Of a DNA stretch of 35,741 nt, positions 19,551 through 27,531 are shown piece after piece (within the stretch, counting starts at the first letter, position 1; the number at the start of each line of letters is the position of its first letter). Made by a program: the position numbers and the translations under genes. The notes beneath the pieces are model-generated. The model was not told the origin of the DNA, did no database searches, and saw only the letters and a program-made list of their open reading frames with translations. Origin of the DNA: JAJXWB01 sp039808645 (GTDB lineage: Bacteria; Pseudomonadota; Alphaproteobacteria; Rhizobiales; Beijerinckiaceae); contig JBDHTL010000021.1 of the NCBI GenBank assembly GCA_039808645.1, forward strand, positions 1 through 35,741, in the 5' to 3' direction.

Positions 19551-20132
19551 TTAAATCGGCGGTCCCGCCATCGGCCCGGCCGCCTTCGTGTGCGCCTCGA
19601 CGAAGGCGACGTACTTGTCCATCCAGCCCTGAACGAACTTGCGGCTCTGCTCGCCGATATCGCCGTTCGTCTCGAACAACCCCTCCTTCATCTGGATGAA
19701 GGCTTCCGGCTGTCCGAGCGTCGGCATGTCGAGATAGGCGAGCACGTTGCGCAGGTGCTGCTGCGCCATGCTCGTCCCGGGAGCGCCCACGGATACGCCG
19801 ATCACGCCGGCAGGTTTGCCCGCCCAGGCGCTCTGGCCGTAGGGCCGCGAGGCGTGGTCGATCGCGTTCTTCAGGACGCCCGGGATCGAGCGATTGTATT
19901 CGGGCGTGACGAAGATGACGCCCTGCGATCCTGAGATCTGCGCCTTGAGCCGGCGCACGGCATGTGACTGATGGGCGTCCTCGTCCTGGTCGTAGAGCGG
20001 CAGGTCGCCGATTTCGACGTGCTGCAGATCGAAACCCGCCGGCGCGAGACGGGTCAGCGCCTGCGCCAACCTGCGATTGAACGATTCCTTGCGCAGGCTG
20101 CCGACGACCACGGCGATGCGATGCTGGCTCAT
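19551..20132 (-). CDS. NADPH-dependent FMN reductase family protein (ChrR/YieF-like)
   Basis: A 193-residue flavodoxin-fold reductase. The FMN phosphate loop is GSLRKESFNRRLA (about 11-23), and the family block TPEYNRSIPGVLKNAIDHASRP (about 75-96) is intact, so it should bind FMN and reduce quinones, chromate or azo compounds as relatives do; the natural substrate is unknown. The start ATG at 20132 has an excellent AAGGAGG site seven bases upstream, which shows it is translated on its own, even though the reading frame upstream is open into the preceding gene (see the next entry). Cytosolic, no signal peptide. Confidence 0.92.
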   Translation of the reverse strand: MSQHRIAVVVGSLRKESFNRRLAQALTRLAPAGFDLQHVEIGDLPLYDQDEDAHQSHAVRRLKAQISGSQGVIFVTPEYNRSIPGVLKNAIDHASRPYGQSAWAGKPAGVIGVSVGAPGTSMAQQHLRNVLAYLDMPTLGQPEAFIQMKEGLFETNGDIGEQSRKFVQGWMDKYVAFVEAHTKAAGPMAGPPI

Positions 20133-20193
20133 GACGCCTCCTTGACGTGTCCTCGTTCGACAAGTCGCGCGCGCCGCCGAGGTTCCCGCGGCG

Positions 20194-20543
20194 CTAGATT
20201 TCCGGCGGCGCACGAAGCACATGACGCCGACCCCGGCGGCGAAGCAGGCGACGGCTTCCCCCGTGGGATTGGCGATCGTCAGGATTTTCGCCGGCGGCGC
20301 CTTGTCCCAGAAGGGCGGCGCGACGCCGAAGCGCGCGTCGACCCAAATCTCCCATCCCTTCTCGCCCTTGCGGGCCTCCACCCGTCGGCAGTCGGAGATC
20401 GAGCAGCAGGGCGCGCCCGTGCCCGGCTGGCGCAGGCCCTCGAACCACCGCCGCAGGGCAGGATCGGGATTTTCCGGCGGCGCGGCGAGGGCAAGAGCCG
20501 GCGCGACCGCAATCAGCATCAGGTCCGCACGCGCTGCGCTCAT
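20194..20543 (-). pseudogene. Small exported protein of unknown function with apparent 3' frameshift
   Basis: From the ATG at 20543 the frame gives a signal peptide (MSAARADLMLIAVAPALALA) and a roughly 95-residue mature domain with ALRRWFEGLRQPGTGAPCCSISDCRRVE, WEIWVDARFGV and a C-terminal NPTGEAVACFAAGVGVMCFVR. This is a family of small exported proteins with CC, C and C motifs that I have seen in Hyphomicrobiales; function unknown. Relatives end soon after the CFVR motif. Here the expected ending, PPEI and a TAG stop at 20194-20196, is present but in another frame, so a one-base slip has occurred near 20200-20210. Without it the frame runs on through the spacer and in phase into the FMN reductase. 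Either a real mutation or a sequencing error. Confidence 0.55.
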
Positions 20544-20872
20544 GACGTCCCGCCCGGTGACCGCCGGGGCATATAGCGCGGTCCCGCCTCGCGAGAAGCG
20601 GCGACAGGGTAAATCGGACGTTACCCAAGACCCGCGCATTTCAGCCGAGTTGCGCGATTAATGTCGCCGGCTCGTTCGCCATCTGTGTTTACGTTGCATT
20701 TGGCCGGGCGCCGTATCGTCCGCTCCATTGCGAAGTGTTGATACGAACAGCGACTGATTTCGACATGGCCGGGCGCGAGCTGCGCTGCGGTGAACTGGCG
20801 CGCCCGGCGACGGGTCGTGGCGTCTTCCATGTCGAATTGTCCCTGGACGGATCGACCGCGTTGAGGGACGCC
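20544..20872. other. Intergenic stretch between divergent genes
   Basis: This 329-base stretch separates the exported-protein start from the chosen start of the acyltransferase gene. Its right part (from 20735) is open in the acyltransferase frame, with an ATG at 20765, so the true start could lie there. I see no RNA gene, repeat or convincing promoter in it. Confidence 0.4.
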
Positions 20873-21994
20873 ATGCTGATTGTCCAGACGATATCGAGCA
20901 TCTCCGGGGTCGACGCGCTCGCGCCGGAATGGGAGCGGCTCGAATCCGGCCTCTCGCCGCGCGTACCCTTTTCCTCGCCCGAATGGTGCAAGCTGTGGTG
21001 GAGCCATTTCCATCGCTCGGGCCTCGCCTGCCGCGACCAGTTGCGCGTCTACGTCGTGCGTCGTCCCGACGGCGCGCTCGTCGGCGTCGCGCCGATGTTT
21101 CTCACCAGCCGTCCCGGCTGGGGCGTCGTGCGCACGCGCGAATTGCAGTTCTTCGGCGCCGATCCCTATGTCACGGAATTGCGCGGGCCGGTCTGTCGGC
21201 CCGACGACACGGCCGCCGTAGTCGAGGCGCTGAGCCGCCATATCGCCGGCCAGCGCGAGTGCGACTGGGTGCAATGGCGCGGATTGCGCTACGCCGGCGA
21301 TGCGCCGCATCCCGAATTGCGCCTGCGCGAGGACGAGAAGCTCGACGTCGTCGACCACTTCCTGCCCGTTCTCGGCGATTGGGAGGCGTTCAGGGCCGGC
21401 CTGCCGCGCAACATCAGGGAATCCTTGCGCAAATGCTACAATTCGCTGAAGCGCGAGGGCCTCGCCTTCGAGTTTCGCGTGGTCGGCGCGCCGGGCGAGG
21501 TTCCGGCGGCGATCGACCGCTTTTTCGTATTGCACAGGGCGCGCGCCGAGCAGGAAGGCGCCGTCCGGCACGCCGACGTGTTCGACAGCGCGCGGGCGCG
21601 GGCGCTGCTGCGCGACTATTGCCTGACGCTCGCGCGCCGCGGCGCGCTGCGCATCTTCCAGCTCCTGATCGACGGCGCAGTCGTGGCGACGCGCATCGGC
21701 TTCGTACTGGGCGACGAAATCTATCTCTATTTCTCGGGCTACGATTCGGCTTACGGCCGCTTCAGCGTCATGACGACGACGGTCGCGGAGGCGATCCGGC
21801 ATTCGATCGGGCGCGGCGTGCGGATCGTCAACCTTTCGACCGGAACCGACGTGTCGAAGACGCGCTGGCGCCCGAACCAGGTCGTCTATCGCGGCGGCTA
21901 CGAGGTCTGCACGGCGGTCAAGAGCCGCGCCGCCTTCCGCTTCGTCGAGGCGCTGCGCGAGCGCAGGCCGCAGTACGTCGCGCGCGTCGCGTGA
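20873..21994 (+). CDS. CelD/BioF2-like acyltransferase (GNAT-fold, PF13480 type)
   Basis: A 373-residue protein of the FemAB-like GNAT family first named for CelD of cellulose biosynthesis. Typical features are the N-terminal LAPEWERLESGL ... PFSSPEWCKLWW (about 17-45), the central DWEAFRAGLPRNIRESLRKCYNSLKREG, and the C-terminal acceptor region with DGAVVATRIGFVLGDEIYLYFSGYDSAYGRFSVM. It probably transfers an acyl group to a polysaccharide or other surface molecule, but the substrate is unknown and no polysaccharide genes are near. I chose the ATG at 20873 (GAGGGA four bases upstream, and the family N-terminus fits); TTG 20735 and ATG 20765 are in frame. It converges with the carbonic anhydrase gene across only 34 bases. 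Confidence 0.8.
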   Translation: MLIVQTISSISGVDALAPEWERLESGLSPRVPFSSPEWCKLWWSHFHRSGLACRDQLRVYVVRRPDGALVGVAPMFLTSRPGWGVVRTRELQFFGADPYVTELRGPVCRPDDTAAVVEALSRHIAGQRECDWVQWRGLRYAGDAPHPELRLREDEKLDVVDHFLPVLGDWEAFRAGLPRNIRESLRKCYNSLKREGLAFEFRVVGAPGEVPAAIDRFFVLHRARAEQEGAVRHADVFDSARARALLRDYCLTLARRGALRIFQLLIDGAVVATRIGFVLGDEIYLYFSGYDSAYGRFSVMTTTVAEAIRHSIGRGVRIVNLSTGTDVSKTRWRPNQVVYRGGYEVCTAVKSRAAFRFVEALRERRPQYVARVA

Positions 21995-22028
21995 GAGCGG
22001 TTCGCGCGCCGGACGCCGGCGGCGCCGC

Positions 22029-22736
22029 TCAGAACCGCGGTTCGGCGAAGGCCGAGCGCCAGGCGTCTTCCGCGATCGGCTCGAAGACGCCGCGCGTCTC
22101 GTCGAGGGCCAGAAGCCTGCCGTCCGCCACGCCGAAATAGGCGCCGTGAATGGACAGCCGGCCCTTTTCGATCAGGTTCGCGATGCAGGGGAAAGTGCGC
22201 AGGTTGGCGAGGCTCTGCCGCACCGATTCATGGCCGAGCTTTTCGATATAGGTCGTGTCCGGCGCGGCGGGGGCCGGGCCGAGCGCCTGCGCCGCCGGCG
22301 CGATCAGCTTGATCCACTGGCCGATGAAATCGCCGGGCGAAAGCGGCCGCATGTAGGGATCGGCCTCGTTCTCGGCATAGGCTTTCATGCCCCCGCAAGC
22401 CTCGTGGCCCATCACCACGATATGCTCGACGCGCAGGCCCATGACGCCGAATTCGAGCGCCGCGGAGGTGGCGTGATAATCGTCGTTCGGCCGATAGGGC
22501 GGCACGAGGGCCGCCACGTTGCGCAGGACGAAGATTTCGCCGGGGCTGGCGTCGAAGATCGTCTCGGGCGCGACCCGCGAGTCGCAGCAGCCGATCAGCA
22601 TGATCGGCGGCCTCTGGCCGCTCTCGGCGAGCGCGCGAAACCTTTGCCGCTCGGTCGGGAAGCGCCCTTCCAGGAAGGAGCGGTAGCCTTTTTCGAGACG
22701 CAGGGGGAGGAGGTCGGCGGGATTGTGGTCGCTCAT
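22029..22736 (-). CDS. Beta-class carbonic anhydrase
   Basis: A 235-residue zinc enzyme interconverting CO2 and bicarbonate. Zinc and catalytic residues are visible: Cys50-x-Asp52-x-Arg54 in GCCDSRV, and His111 and Cys114 in MGHEACGGM. The GEIFVLRNVAALVPPY segment (about 66-81) is the conserved active-site strand. The start is ATG 22736 (MSDHNPADLLPLRLEKGY, the family N-terminus); the frame is open about 60 codons further but reads as a basic, non-conserved leader. No signal peptide, so cytosolic. It probably supplies bicarbonate to carboxylases and keeps intracellular pH. Confidence 0.95.
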   Translation of the reverse strand: MSDHNPADLLPLRLEKGYRSFLEGRFPTERQRFRALAESGQRPPIMLIGCCDSRVAPETIFDASPGEIFVLRNVAALVPPYRPNDDYHATSAALEFGVMGLRVEHIVVMGHEACGGMKAYAENEADPYMRPLSPGDFIGQWIKLIAPAAQALGPAPAAPDTTYIEKLGHESVRQSLANLRTFPCIANLIEKGRLSIHGAYFGVADGRLLALDETRGVFEPIAEDAWRSAFAEPRF

Positions 22737-22796
22737 GGCGCCGAATGTGGCGCAGCGCGGGCGTTTCGCCAAGGGCTTTGTTGCGTTGCAATAGAG

Positions 22797-22833
22797 AAAG
22801 GCCGGGCCGGGACCGCCCGCGAGCGGCCTTTTT
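22797..22833 (+). terminator. Intrinsic-terminator-like hairpin in a divergent promoter region
   Basis: AAAGGCCG (22797-22804) pairs with CGGCCTTT (22824-22831), and the T-run TTTTT covers 22829-22833. On the plus strand this is a good Rho-independent terminator, yet no plus-strand gene ends upstream: it sits between the divergent carbonic anhydrase and Spy-like genes, 92 bases before the latter's start. Confidence 0.55.
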
Positions 22834-22924
22834 GTCCGGGAGGCTTGAGTTTTGGCCGCGCCGAATGCTTGTCTGCTCCGGCGCGGCGGATTCGGCCCCC
22901 GCGTCGCGACCGGAGCCCGCACGC

Positions 22925-23395
22925 ATGACCCGTCACCTTCCCGCCGCCGTTTTTCTGTCGTTCGCCCTGTTCGCCGGCGGACAGGCTCAGGCCCAGAGCG
23001 CCCAGTCCTCGGGCGGACGCGGCGCGCGGATGATCGAGCGGCTGTGCGGCGCGATGAAACCGGCGCAGGCCTGGGGCCGCTACGCCGAACGCCTCGCCGA
23101 CCGCCTCAATCTCGACGAGAGGCAGAAGGGCCTGCTCCGGACCTGGCAGGAGGCCCGCATCAAGGCGCGCGAGGAATCGCGCACGGCCCAGTGCTCGCCC
23201 AAGCCCGATCTGTCGACCTTCCAGGGCCGCCTCGACTACCGCCAGAAACGGCTGGAGGCCCAGCTCGCCGCCTTCAAGGCGACGCGCGCGCCGCTCGAGG
23301 CCTTCTACGCCGGCCTCAACGACCAGCAGAAGGCCTCCTGGGACGAGTGGCGCGACAGGCGCGGCGACCGGCGGCGCGGCCGGCGCGGCAACTGA
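22925..23395 (+). CDS. Spy/CpxP-like periplasmic protein (LTxxQ family)
   Basis: A 156-residue exported protein with a signal peptide at about 1-24 (HLPAAVFLSFALFAGGQAQAQ). The mature part is helical and charged and carries two LTxxQ-like motifs, LNLDERQKGLL and LNDQQKASWDEW, which define the Spy/CpxP family of periplasmic chaperones or stress sensors. A Cys pair (Cys41 and one near 99) may form a disulfide. The C-terminus is very Arg/Gly-rich (RDRRGDRRRGRRGN), unlike E. coli Spy, and could bind nucleic acid or acidic polymer. A terminator-like hairpin lies in its leader region. No CpxAR-type regulator is nearby. Confidence 0.75.
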   Translation: MTRHLPAAVFLSFALFAGGQAQAQSAQSSGGRGARMIERLCGAMKPAQAWGRYAERLADRLNLDERQKGLLRTWQEARIKAREESRTAQCSPKPDLSTFQGRLDYRQKRLEAQLAAFKATRAPLEAFYAGLNDQQKASWDEWRDRRGDRRRGRRGN

Positions 23396-23478
23396 CAGGC
23401 ATGCATTCGCGCGCTTTCTCCGACAGGCGCGTTCGGGTTTAATCGCCCGATCAAATCCAGGTCGAGGAACGCCTCCGC

Positions 23479-24603
23479 ATGTCCACTGAAAGCCTGTTCC
23501 AGCCGCTGAAACTCGGTCGCTACGCCCTGTCCCATCGCATCGTCATGGCGCCGCTGACGCGCATGCGCGCGACGCCGGGCACGAACGCGCCCAACGCCCT
23601 GAACGCCGAATATTACGGCCAGCGCGCGAGCAAGGGCGGGCTGATCATCTGCGAGGCCTCGCCCGTCGTCGCCAGCGGCACGGCCGGCCCCAACGTGCCG
23701 GGCGTCTATTCCGACGCGCAGGTCGCCGGCTGGAAGCTCGTGACTGACGCGATCCACGCGCGCGGCGGCGTCGCCTTCCTGCAACTCTGGCATGGCGGGC
23801 GCATCTCGCATTCCTCGCTGCAGCCCGACGGCGGCCTGCCGCAATCGGCCTCCGCCGTTCCGCCGTCGTCCGGCATGGTGCTCGGCGCCGATTTCAAGCC
23901 ACATCCCTTCGAGACGCCGCGCGCGCTGGAAACGTCCGAACTGCCCGGCCTCGTCGCCGCCTATGCGCAGGCTGCGCGCAACGCCGTCGCCGCCGGCTTC
24001 GACGGCGTCGAGATCCACGGCGCCAACGGCTATCTGCTCGAGCAATTCCTGCAATCGCGCACGAACAAGCGCACCGACGCCTATGGCGGTTCGATCGAGA
24101 ACCGCGCGCGCCTCATGCTGGAGGCGACGAAAGCGGCCGCCGACGCCATCGGCGCCGATCGCGTCGGCATAAGGCTCTCGCCCTACGGCCGCGCCAACGA
24201 TTCTGGCGAGGACGACCCGATGCCGCTCTATTCCTACGTCATCGGCGAATTGAACAAGCTCGGCCTCGCCTATCTCCACCTCATCGAGCCGCGCGCCAGC
24301 GGCGCGGGCCAGCGCGAGGTGGACCATCAGGACGTGCCCTCGGGCTGCGAGACCGTGCGCCCGCTATGGAAGGGGACGCTGATCACGGCCGGCAATTTCA
24401 AGAGCGAGAATGCGGCGGCGACCGTCGCCAGGGGCCATGCGGACGCCATCGCCTTCGGCCGCTATTTCATCGCCAATCCCGACCTGCCGGAACTCATCCG
24501 CCGCAACGCGGCCTTCCGCCCGTACGACCGGAGCACGTTCTACGGCGGCGATGCGCGGGGCTACACGGACTACGCGCCGCTGAGCGCAGCGGCGGCTGGG
24601 TGA
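23479..24603 (+). CDS. Old Yellow Enzyme family alkene reductase (NemA-like)
   Basis: A 374-residue FMN-dependent ene-reductase. Diagnostic blocks are IVMAPLTRMRA (about 21-31), FLQLWHGGRISH, FDGVEIHGANGYLLEQFLQ and RTNKRTDAYGGSIENRARL, covering the flavin and substrate-binding residues including the His/Asn pair of IHGAN. It reduces electrophilic C=C bonds or nitro compounds, often as a detoxification step; it is close to NemA rather than to the fused dienoyl-CoA reductases. The start at 23479 has AGGA ten bases upstream. Together with the nearby FMN reductase and formaldehyde dehydrogenase it fits a general electrophile-detoxification content. Confidence 0.92.
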   Translation: MSTESLFQPLKLGRYALSHRIVMAPLTRMRATPGTNAPNALNAEYYGQRASKGGLIICEASPVVASGTAGPNVPGVYSDAQVAGWKLVTDAIHARGGVAFLQLWHGGRISHSSLQPDGGLPQSASAVPPSSGMVLGADFKPHPFETPRALETSELPGLVAAYAQAARNAVAAGFDGVEIHGANGYLLEQFLQSRTNKRTDAYGGSIENRARLMLEATKAAADAIGADRVGIRLSPYGRANDSGEDDPMPLYSYVIGELNKLGLAYLHLIEPRASGAGQREVDHQDVPSGCETVRPLWKGTLITAGNFKSENAAATVARGHADAIAFGRYFIANPDLPELIRRNAAFRPYDRSTFYGGDARGYTDYAPLSAAAAG

Positions 24604-24612
24604 AACCGGCCC

Positions 24613-24734
24613 TTCATCGCGAGGAGCGAAGCGACGCGGCGATCCATCTTCGAGCCTATGAGGCGCGGGGATGGATTGCTTCGCTTCCAGACGAAGTCCG
24701 CAACAGCGGACTTCTGTCGAACTCGCAATGACGG
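24613..24734. repeat. CATTGCGAGG-type palindromic repeat with nested hairpin
   Basis: The same type as 16757-16869. The left arm is uninterrupted (CGAGGAGCGAAGCGACG), while the right arm has a 36-base segment (24686-24721) where the sister copy has GCG. The inserted segment is the nested hairpin GAAGTCCGC, loop AACA, GCGGACTTC (24693-24714) with flanks TCCAGAC and TGTCGAA. The repeat fills the junction between the convergent ene-reductase and methyltransferase genes. Confidence 0.87.
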
Positions 24735-24737
24735 CGA

Positions 24738-25592
24738 CTAGCCTCTGCTCGCGCTGACGATCCACACCGCCGCCGCCAGCGGCACACGCCCGTCCTTCTC
24801 GTAGGGCGCCAACTCGCGTCGCAATTCTTCGTAGGCCGCGGCGCGAATCTCCGGCGGCTGGTCGGTCAGCGCCGCGCCTGCAGGCCCGATGGTCGCGGCC
24901 GATTCCACGGCCGCCTCGAGGCCGCCGCCGAGCGCGATATCCATGTCCCAATCGAACCTGGCGAATTCAGGCGCGGCAAAACCGGCCTGCGTGAGAATGC
25001 GCGTCACGCGCTCCGGCTCGGCGAACGAAAACGGGCCCGGGTCTTCGGGGCCTGGCCGCGGCGGACGCGGCGCGTGCTTGCAGACGGCGTTGAAGGGCAC
25101 GCGCATCCACAGGTTTTCGACGACCGGCCGCCAGCAGACAAAGGCGAGACGCCCGTCCGGCGCGAGCGCGCCGCGCAGATGCGCGAAGGCGGCGGCGGGA
25201 TCGCCGAAGAACATCACGCCGAAGCGCGAGAACATCCGATCGAAGCGCGCCTCGCCGAAATCGTCGCGCGACGCATCGGCGACGCGGAACTCGACCTGTC
25301 GCATGCCGCGTGAAACACGTCTGGCCTCCGCGATCATCGCCTGCGAAATATCGACGCCGAGCACGCGGCCCGCAGCGCCGACTTTCTCGGCGATCGCGAG
25401 ACTCGACGCGCCGCAGCCGCAGCCGATGTCGAGCACGCGCGCGCCCTCGCGAATGTCGGCCGCCGCGATCGCCGCCTTCTGCGCGGTCGCGACATTGATG
25501 TCGACGTCGGCGCTGCGCTTCAGCCATTTGTCGCCGCCGGCGCCGTCCCAGTAGACGCGCTGCGCGTCGTGATTCTCGCTTGCGTTCGTCAC
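24738..25592 (-). CDS. Class I SAM-dependent methyltransferase (UbiE-like)
   Basis: A 284-residue cytosolic methyltransferase. Motif I is VLDIGCGCG (53-61), the acidic ribose-binding loop is GVDISQAMIAEAR, motif II/III region is RFDRMFSRFGVMFFGDPAAAFAHLRGALAPDGRLAFVCW. This pattern is shared by UbiE/Coq5-like and many small-molecule methyltransferases; it is too divergent from UbiE to call it a quinone enzyme, so the substrate is open. It is divergent from the carboxymuconolactone decarboxylase-family gene, with 82 bases between. Confidence 0.86.
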   Translation of the reverse strand: MTNASENHDAQRVYWDGAGGDKWLKRSADVDINVATAQKAAIAAADIREGARVLDIGCGCGASSLAIAEKVGAAGRVLGVDISQAMIAEARRVSRGMRQVEFRVADASRDDFGEARFDRMFSRFGVMFFGDPAAAFAHLRGALAPDGRLAFVCWRPVVENLWMRVPFNAVCKHAPRPPRPGPEDPGPFSFAEPERVTRILTQAGFAAPEFARFDWDMDIALGGGLEAAVESAATIGPAGAALTDQPPEIRAAAYEELRRELAPYEKDGRVPLAAAVWIVSASRG

Positions 25593-25674
25593 GTCCCTCT
25601 CCCCGCGGCGCGGCGGCTTGGCCGCGCGTGATCGCGATCATAGAGTGCGCGGCTCGTCTTGCGAAAGGTTCGTC

Positions 25675-26223
25675 ATGCCCCGCCTGCCCGATCTCGATCC
25701 CGCGACGCTCGACGCCGAGCAGAAGCGCATTCACGACGAGATCGCGTCGGGACCGCGCGGAAAGGTCGAGGGACCGCTGCGCGTCTGGCTGACCAGCGCC
25801 GGCCTCGCGGACAGGGCGCAGGCGCTCGGCGCCTTCTGCCGCTACGGCACGAGCCTGCCGCCGCGCCTGTCCGAACTCGCCATTCTCGTCACCGGCGCCT
25901 ATTGGCGGGCGGGATTCGAATGGCATGTGCATGCGCCGATCGGCGTCGCCGCCGGCCTCGATCCGCAGGCGGTCGAATGCATCCGCACCGGCGCCGAACC
26001 CGAATTCGCGAACGACGAGGAAAAGGCCGTCTACACGTTTTCGCGCGAACTTCTGACGACGCGCCGCGTCTCGCATGCGACCTACGCACTCGCCGAAGAC
26101 ATTCTCGGACAGCGCGCGCTGGTCGATCTCGTCGGCGTGCTCGGCTATTACGGCCTGATTTCGATGACCATCAACGCCTTCGAGGTGCCGCTGCCGGCAG
26201 GCGCGCAAGAGCCGTTCGCGTGA
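25675..26223 (+). CDS. Carboxymuconolactone decarboxylase-family protein
   Basis: A 182-residue all-helical protein of the CMD/AhpD-like superfamily: RAQALGAFCRYGTSLPPRLSELAILVTGAYWRAGFEWHVHAPIGVAAGL is the core (about 43-91), with a second half RALVDLVGVLGYYGLISMTINAFEVPLP. The CxxC pair of AhpD peroxidases is absent (the position reads WHVHAP), so a peroxidase role is unlikely and its activity is unknown. The start ATG at 25675 has AAAGG upstream; an in-frame start at 25618 would only add a basic leader. Confidence 0.83.
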   Translation: MPRLPDLDPATLDAEQKRIHDEIASGPRGKVEGPLRVWLTSAGLADRAQALGAFCRYGTSLPPRLSELAILVTGAYWRAGFEWHVHAPIGVAAGLDPQAVECIRTGAEPEFANDEEKAVYTFSRELLTTRRVSHATYALAEDILGQRALVDLVGVLGYYGLISMTINAFEVPLPAGAQEPFA

Positions 26224-26239
26224 GATTTCGAACAGAAAC

Positions 26240-26348
26240 CTTCATCCCGAGGAGCCCGCGCAGCGGGCGTCTCGAAGGATGGCAGGACCAACGATCTTGA
26301 TGCGGCCACCCGTCGAGACGCGCCTGCGGCGCTCCTCAGGGTGAGGGA
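26240..26348. repeat. TCATCCCGAGG-type palindromic repeat
   Basis: The left arm TTCATCCCGAGGAGC ... GTCTCGAAGGATGG and the right arm CCACCCGTCGAGACGC ... GCTCCTCAGGGTGAGG pair with each other, with inner GC-rich hairpins (CCCGCGCAGCGGG, GCGCCTGCGGCGC). This is a repeat type widespread in Hyphomicrobiales. It sits between convergent genes and ends 17 bases before the glutathionylspermidine-synthase-like stop codon. It carries no nested GAAGTC hairpin. Confidence 0.82.
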
Positions 26349-26364
26349 CCCTGGTTTGAGGCCG

Positions 26365-27528
26365 TCACCCCAGGATCACATGTGGCACGAAGCGCGAGCG
26401 ATTCGACGTGATCGCGCCTCTGTCCTCGCGAATGCCCATGCCCGCAGCGGCGTCGCCGACCAGCCATGAGCCGATCACGGGCCTGAAGCCGTCGAAGTCC
26501 GGCAGCGGCCGCAACGCCTGGCGCACATAGCCTTCCGCGCCATAGTCGCCGCTCGTGCGCGCCAGAATATGCGCGCCCTCGTAAAGCGTCACATTGGCGC
26601 CCTCGCGCGACAGCAGCGGTTTTCGCGCATAAGTCTCGCCCAGGCTGTCGGCGCGAAGATCGCTCTCGAAGAAGGTCGGCAGAAGATTGGGGTGGTTCGG
26701 CGCGGCCTCCCACAGCAGCGCGAGAAAACCCTTGTTCGACAGGATCGCCTTCCACGGCGGCTCGAAGAAACGCGTCATCTTCATCGCCGGCGACTTGCCG
26801 AATTCGTCGGCGAACATCCATTCCCAGGGATAGAGCTTGAACAGGCACTCGATATAGCGATCTTCGCGATCGGCGAAGCGGTCCATCAGGAAGCCGATGT
26901 CGCCCATGTCGATCTGCATCGTCTCGAGGCCGGCCTGCGTCGCGGAATCCGCGAGATAGGCGATCGTGCCGGAATCCTCGACGCTTCCCTGCATGCAGGC
27001 CAGATGCAGGAATTGATCGGGAATGGGCGCGACCGCGCGCCAGCGCGCGATCAGCTTTTCATGCAGCGAGTTGAACTGGTCGGCCTCGGCGGCAAGCGCG
27101 CCGCGCTCCACGAGATCGCGCAGCCATTGCCATTGCACGACGGCGCTTTCGAACAGGCTCGTCGGCGTGTCGGCGTTGTATTCGAGCAGTTTCGCCGCGC
27201 CTTCGCCGTCATAGGCGAAATCGAAGCGGCCGTAGAGGCTCGCCTCGCCGCGCTTCCAGCTTTTCGCGATCAGATCCCAGGCATGTTCAGGTATGGCGAG
27301 CCTGCGCAGATTCGCTTCGTCGCACACGATCCTGGCGGCGACGTCGCGACACAGCGCGCCAAGTTCCTCGGTCGGCCCTTCGAGATCGTCTTCGATTTCG
27401 CGCAGCGTGAATTCGTAGCGCGCGCTTTCGTCCCAATAGGTCTCGCCGTCGATCTCCGCGAAGGCAAAGCCGATCTCGGCCGCGCGTTGCGCGAAATCCG
27501 GACGCGGAGGGCTTGCGACGCGCCGCAT
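26365..27528 (-). CDS. Glutathionylspermidine synthase-like ATP-grasp protein (YgiC/YjfC type)
   Basis: A 387-residue stand-alone ATP-grasp enzyme of the glutathionylspermidine synthase C-terminal type. Landmarks are FDFAYDGEGAAKLLEYNADTPTSLFESAVVQWQWL (about 103-137), the aspartate-rich IDMGDIGFLMD, the ATP-site FFEPPWKAILSNKGFLALLWEAAPNHPNLLPTFF and the C-terminal SRFVPHVI. There is no amidase domain, as in E. coli YgiC and YjfC, which have not been shown to make glutathionylspermidine; it may ligate another amine to a carboxylate. Its start is three bases after the stop of the preceding small protein, making a three-gene cassette with DUF350. Confidence 0.9.
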   Translation of the reverse strand: MRRVASPPRPDFAQRAAEIGFAFAEIDGETYWDESARYEFTLREIEDDLEGPTEELGALCRDVAARIVCDEANLRRLAIPEHAWDLIAKSWKRGEASLYGRFDFAYDGEGAAKLLEYNADTPTSLFESAVVQWQWLRDLVERGALAAEADQFNSLHEKLIARWRAVAPIPDQFLHLACMQGSVEDSGTIAYLADSATQAGLETMQIDMGDIGFLMDRFADREDRYIECLFKLYPWEWMFADEFGKSPAMKMTRFFEPPWKAILSNKGFLALLWEAAPNHPNLLPTFFESDLRADSLGETYARKPLLSREGANVTLYEGAHILARTSGDYGAEGYVRQALRPLPDFDGFRPVIGSWLVGDAAAGMGIREDRGAITSNRSRFVPHVILG

Positions 27529-27531
27529 GGT

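Noticed and set aside
21995..22028. A palindromic repeat at the convergent junction between the acyltransferase and carbonic anhydrase genes
   Set aside because: The 34 bases contain only short GC-rich self-complementarity and do not match any of the repeat types in the window.
25675..26223. AhpD-type alkylhydroperoxidase
   Set aside because: The CxxC pair needed for that activity is missing, so only the broader carboxymuconolactone decarboxylase-family call is kept.
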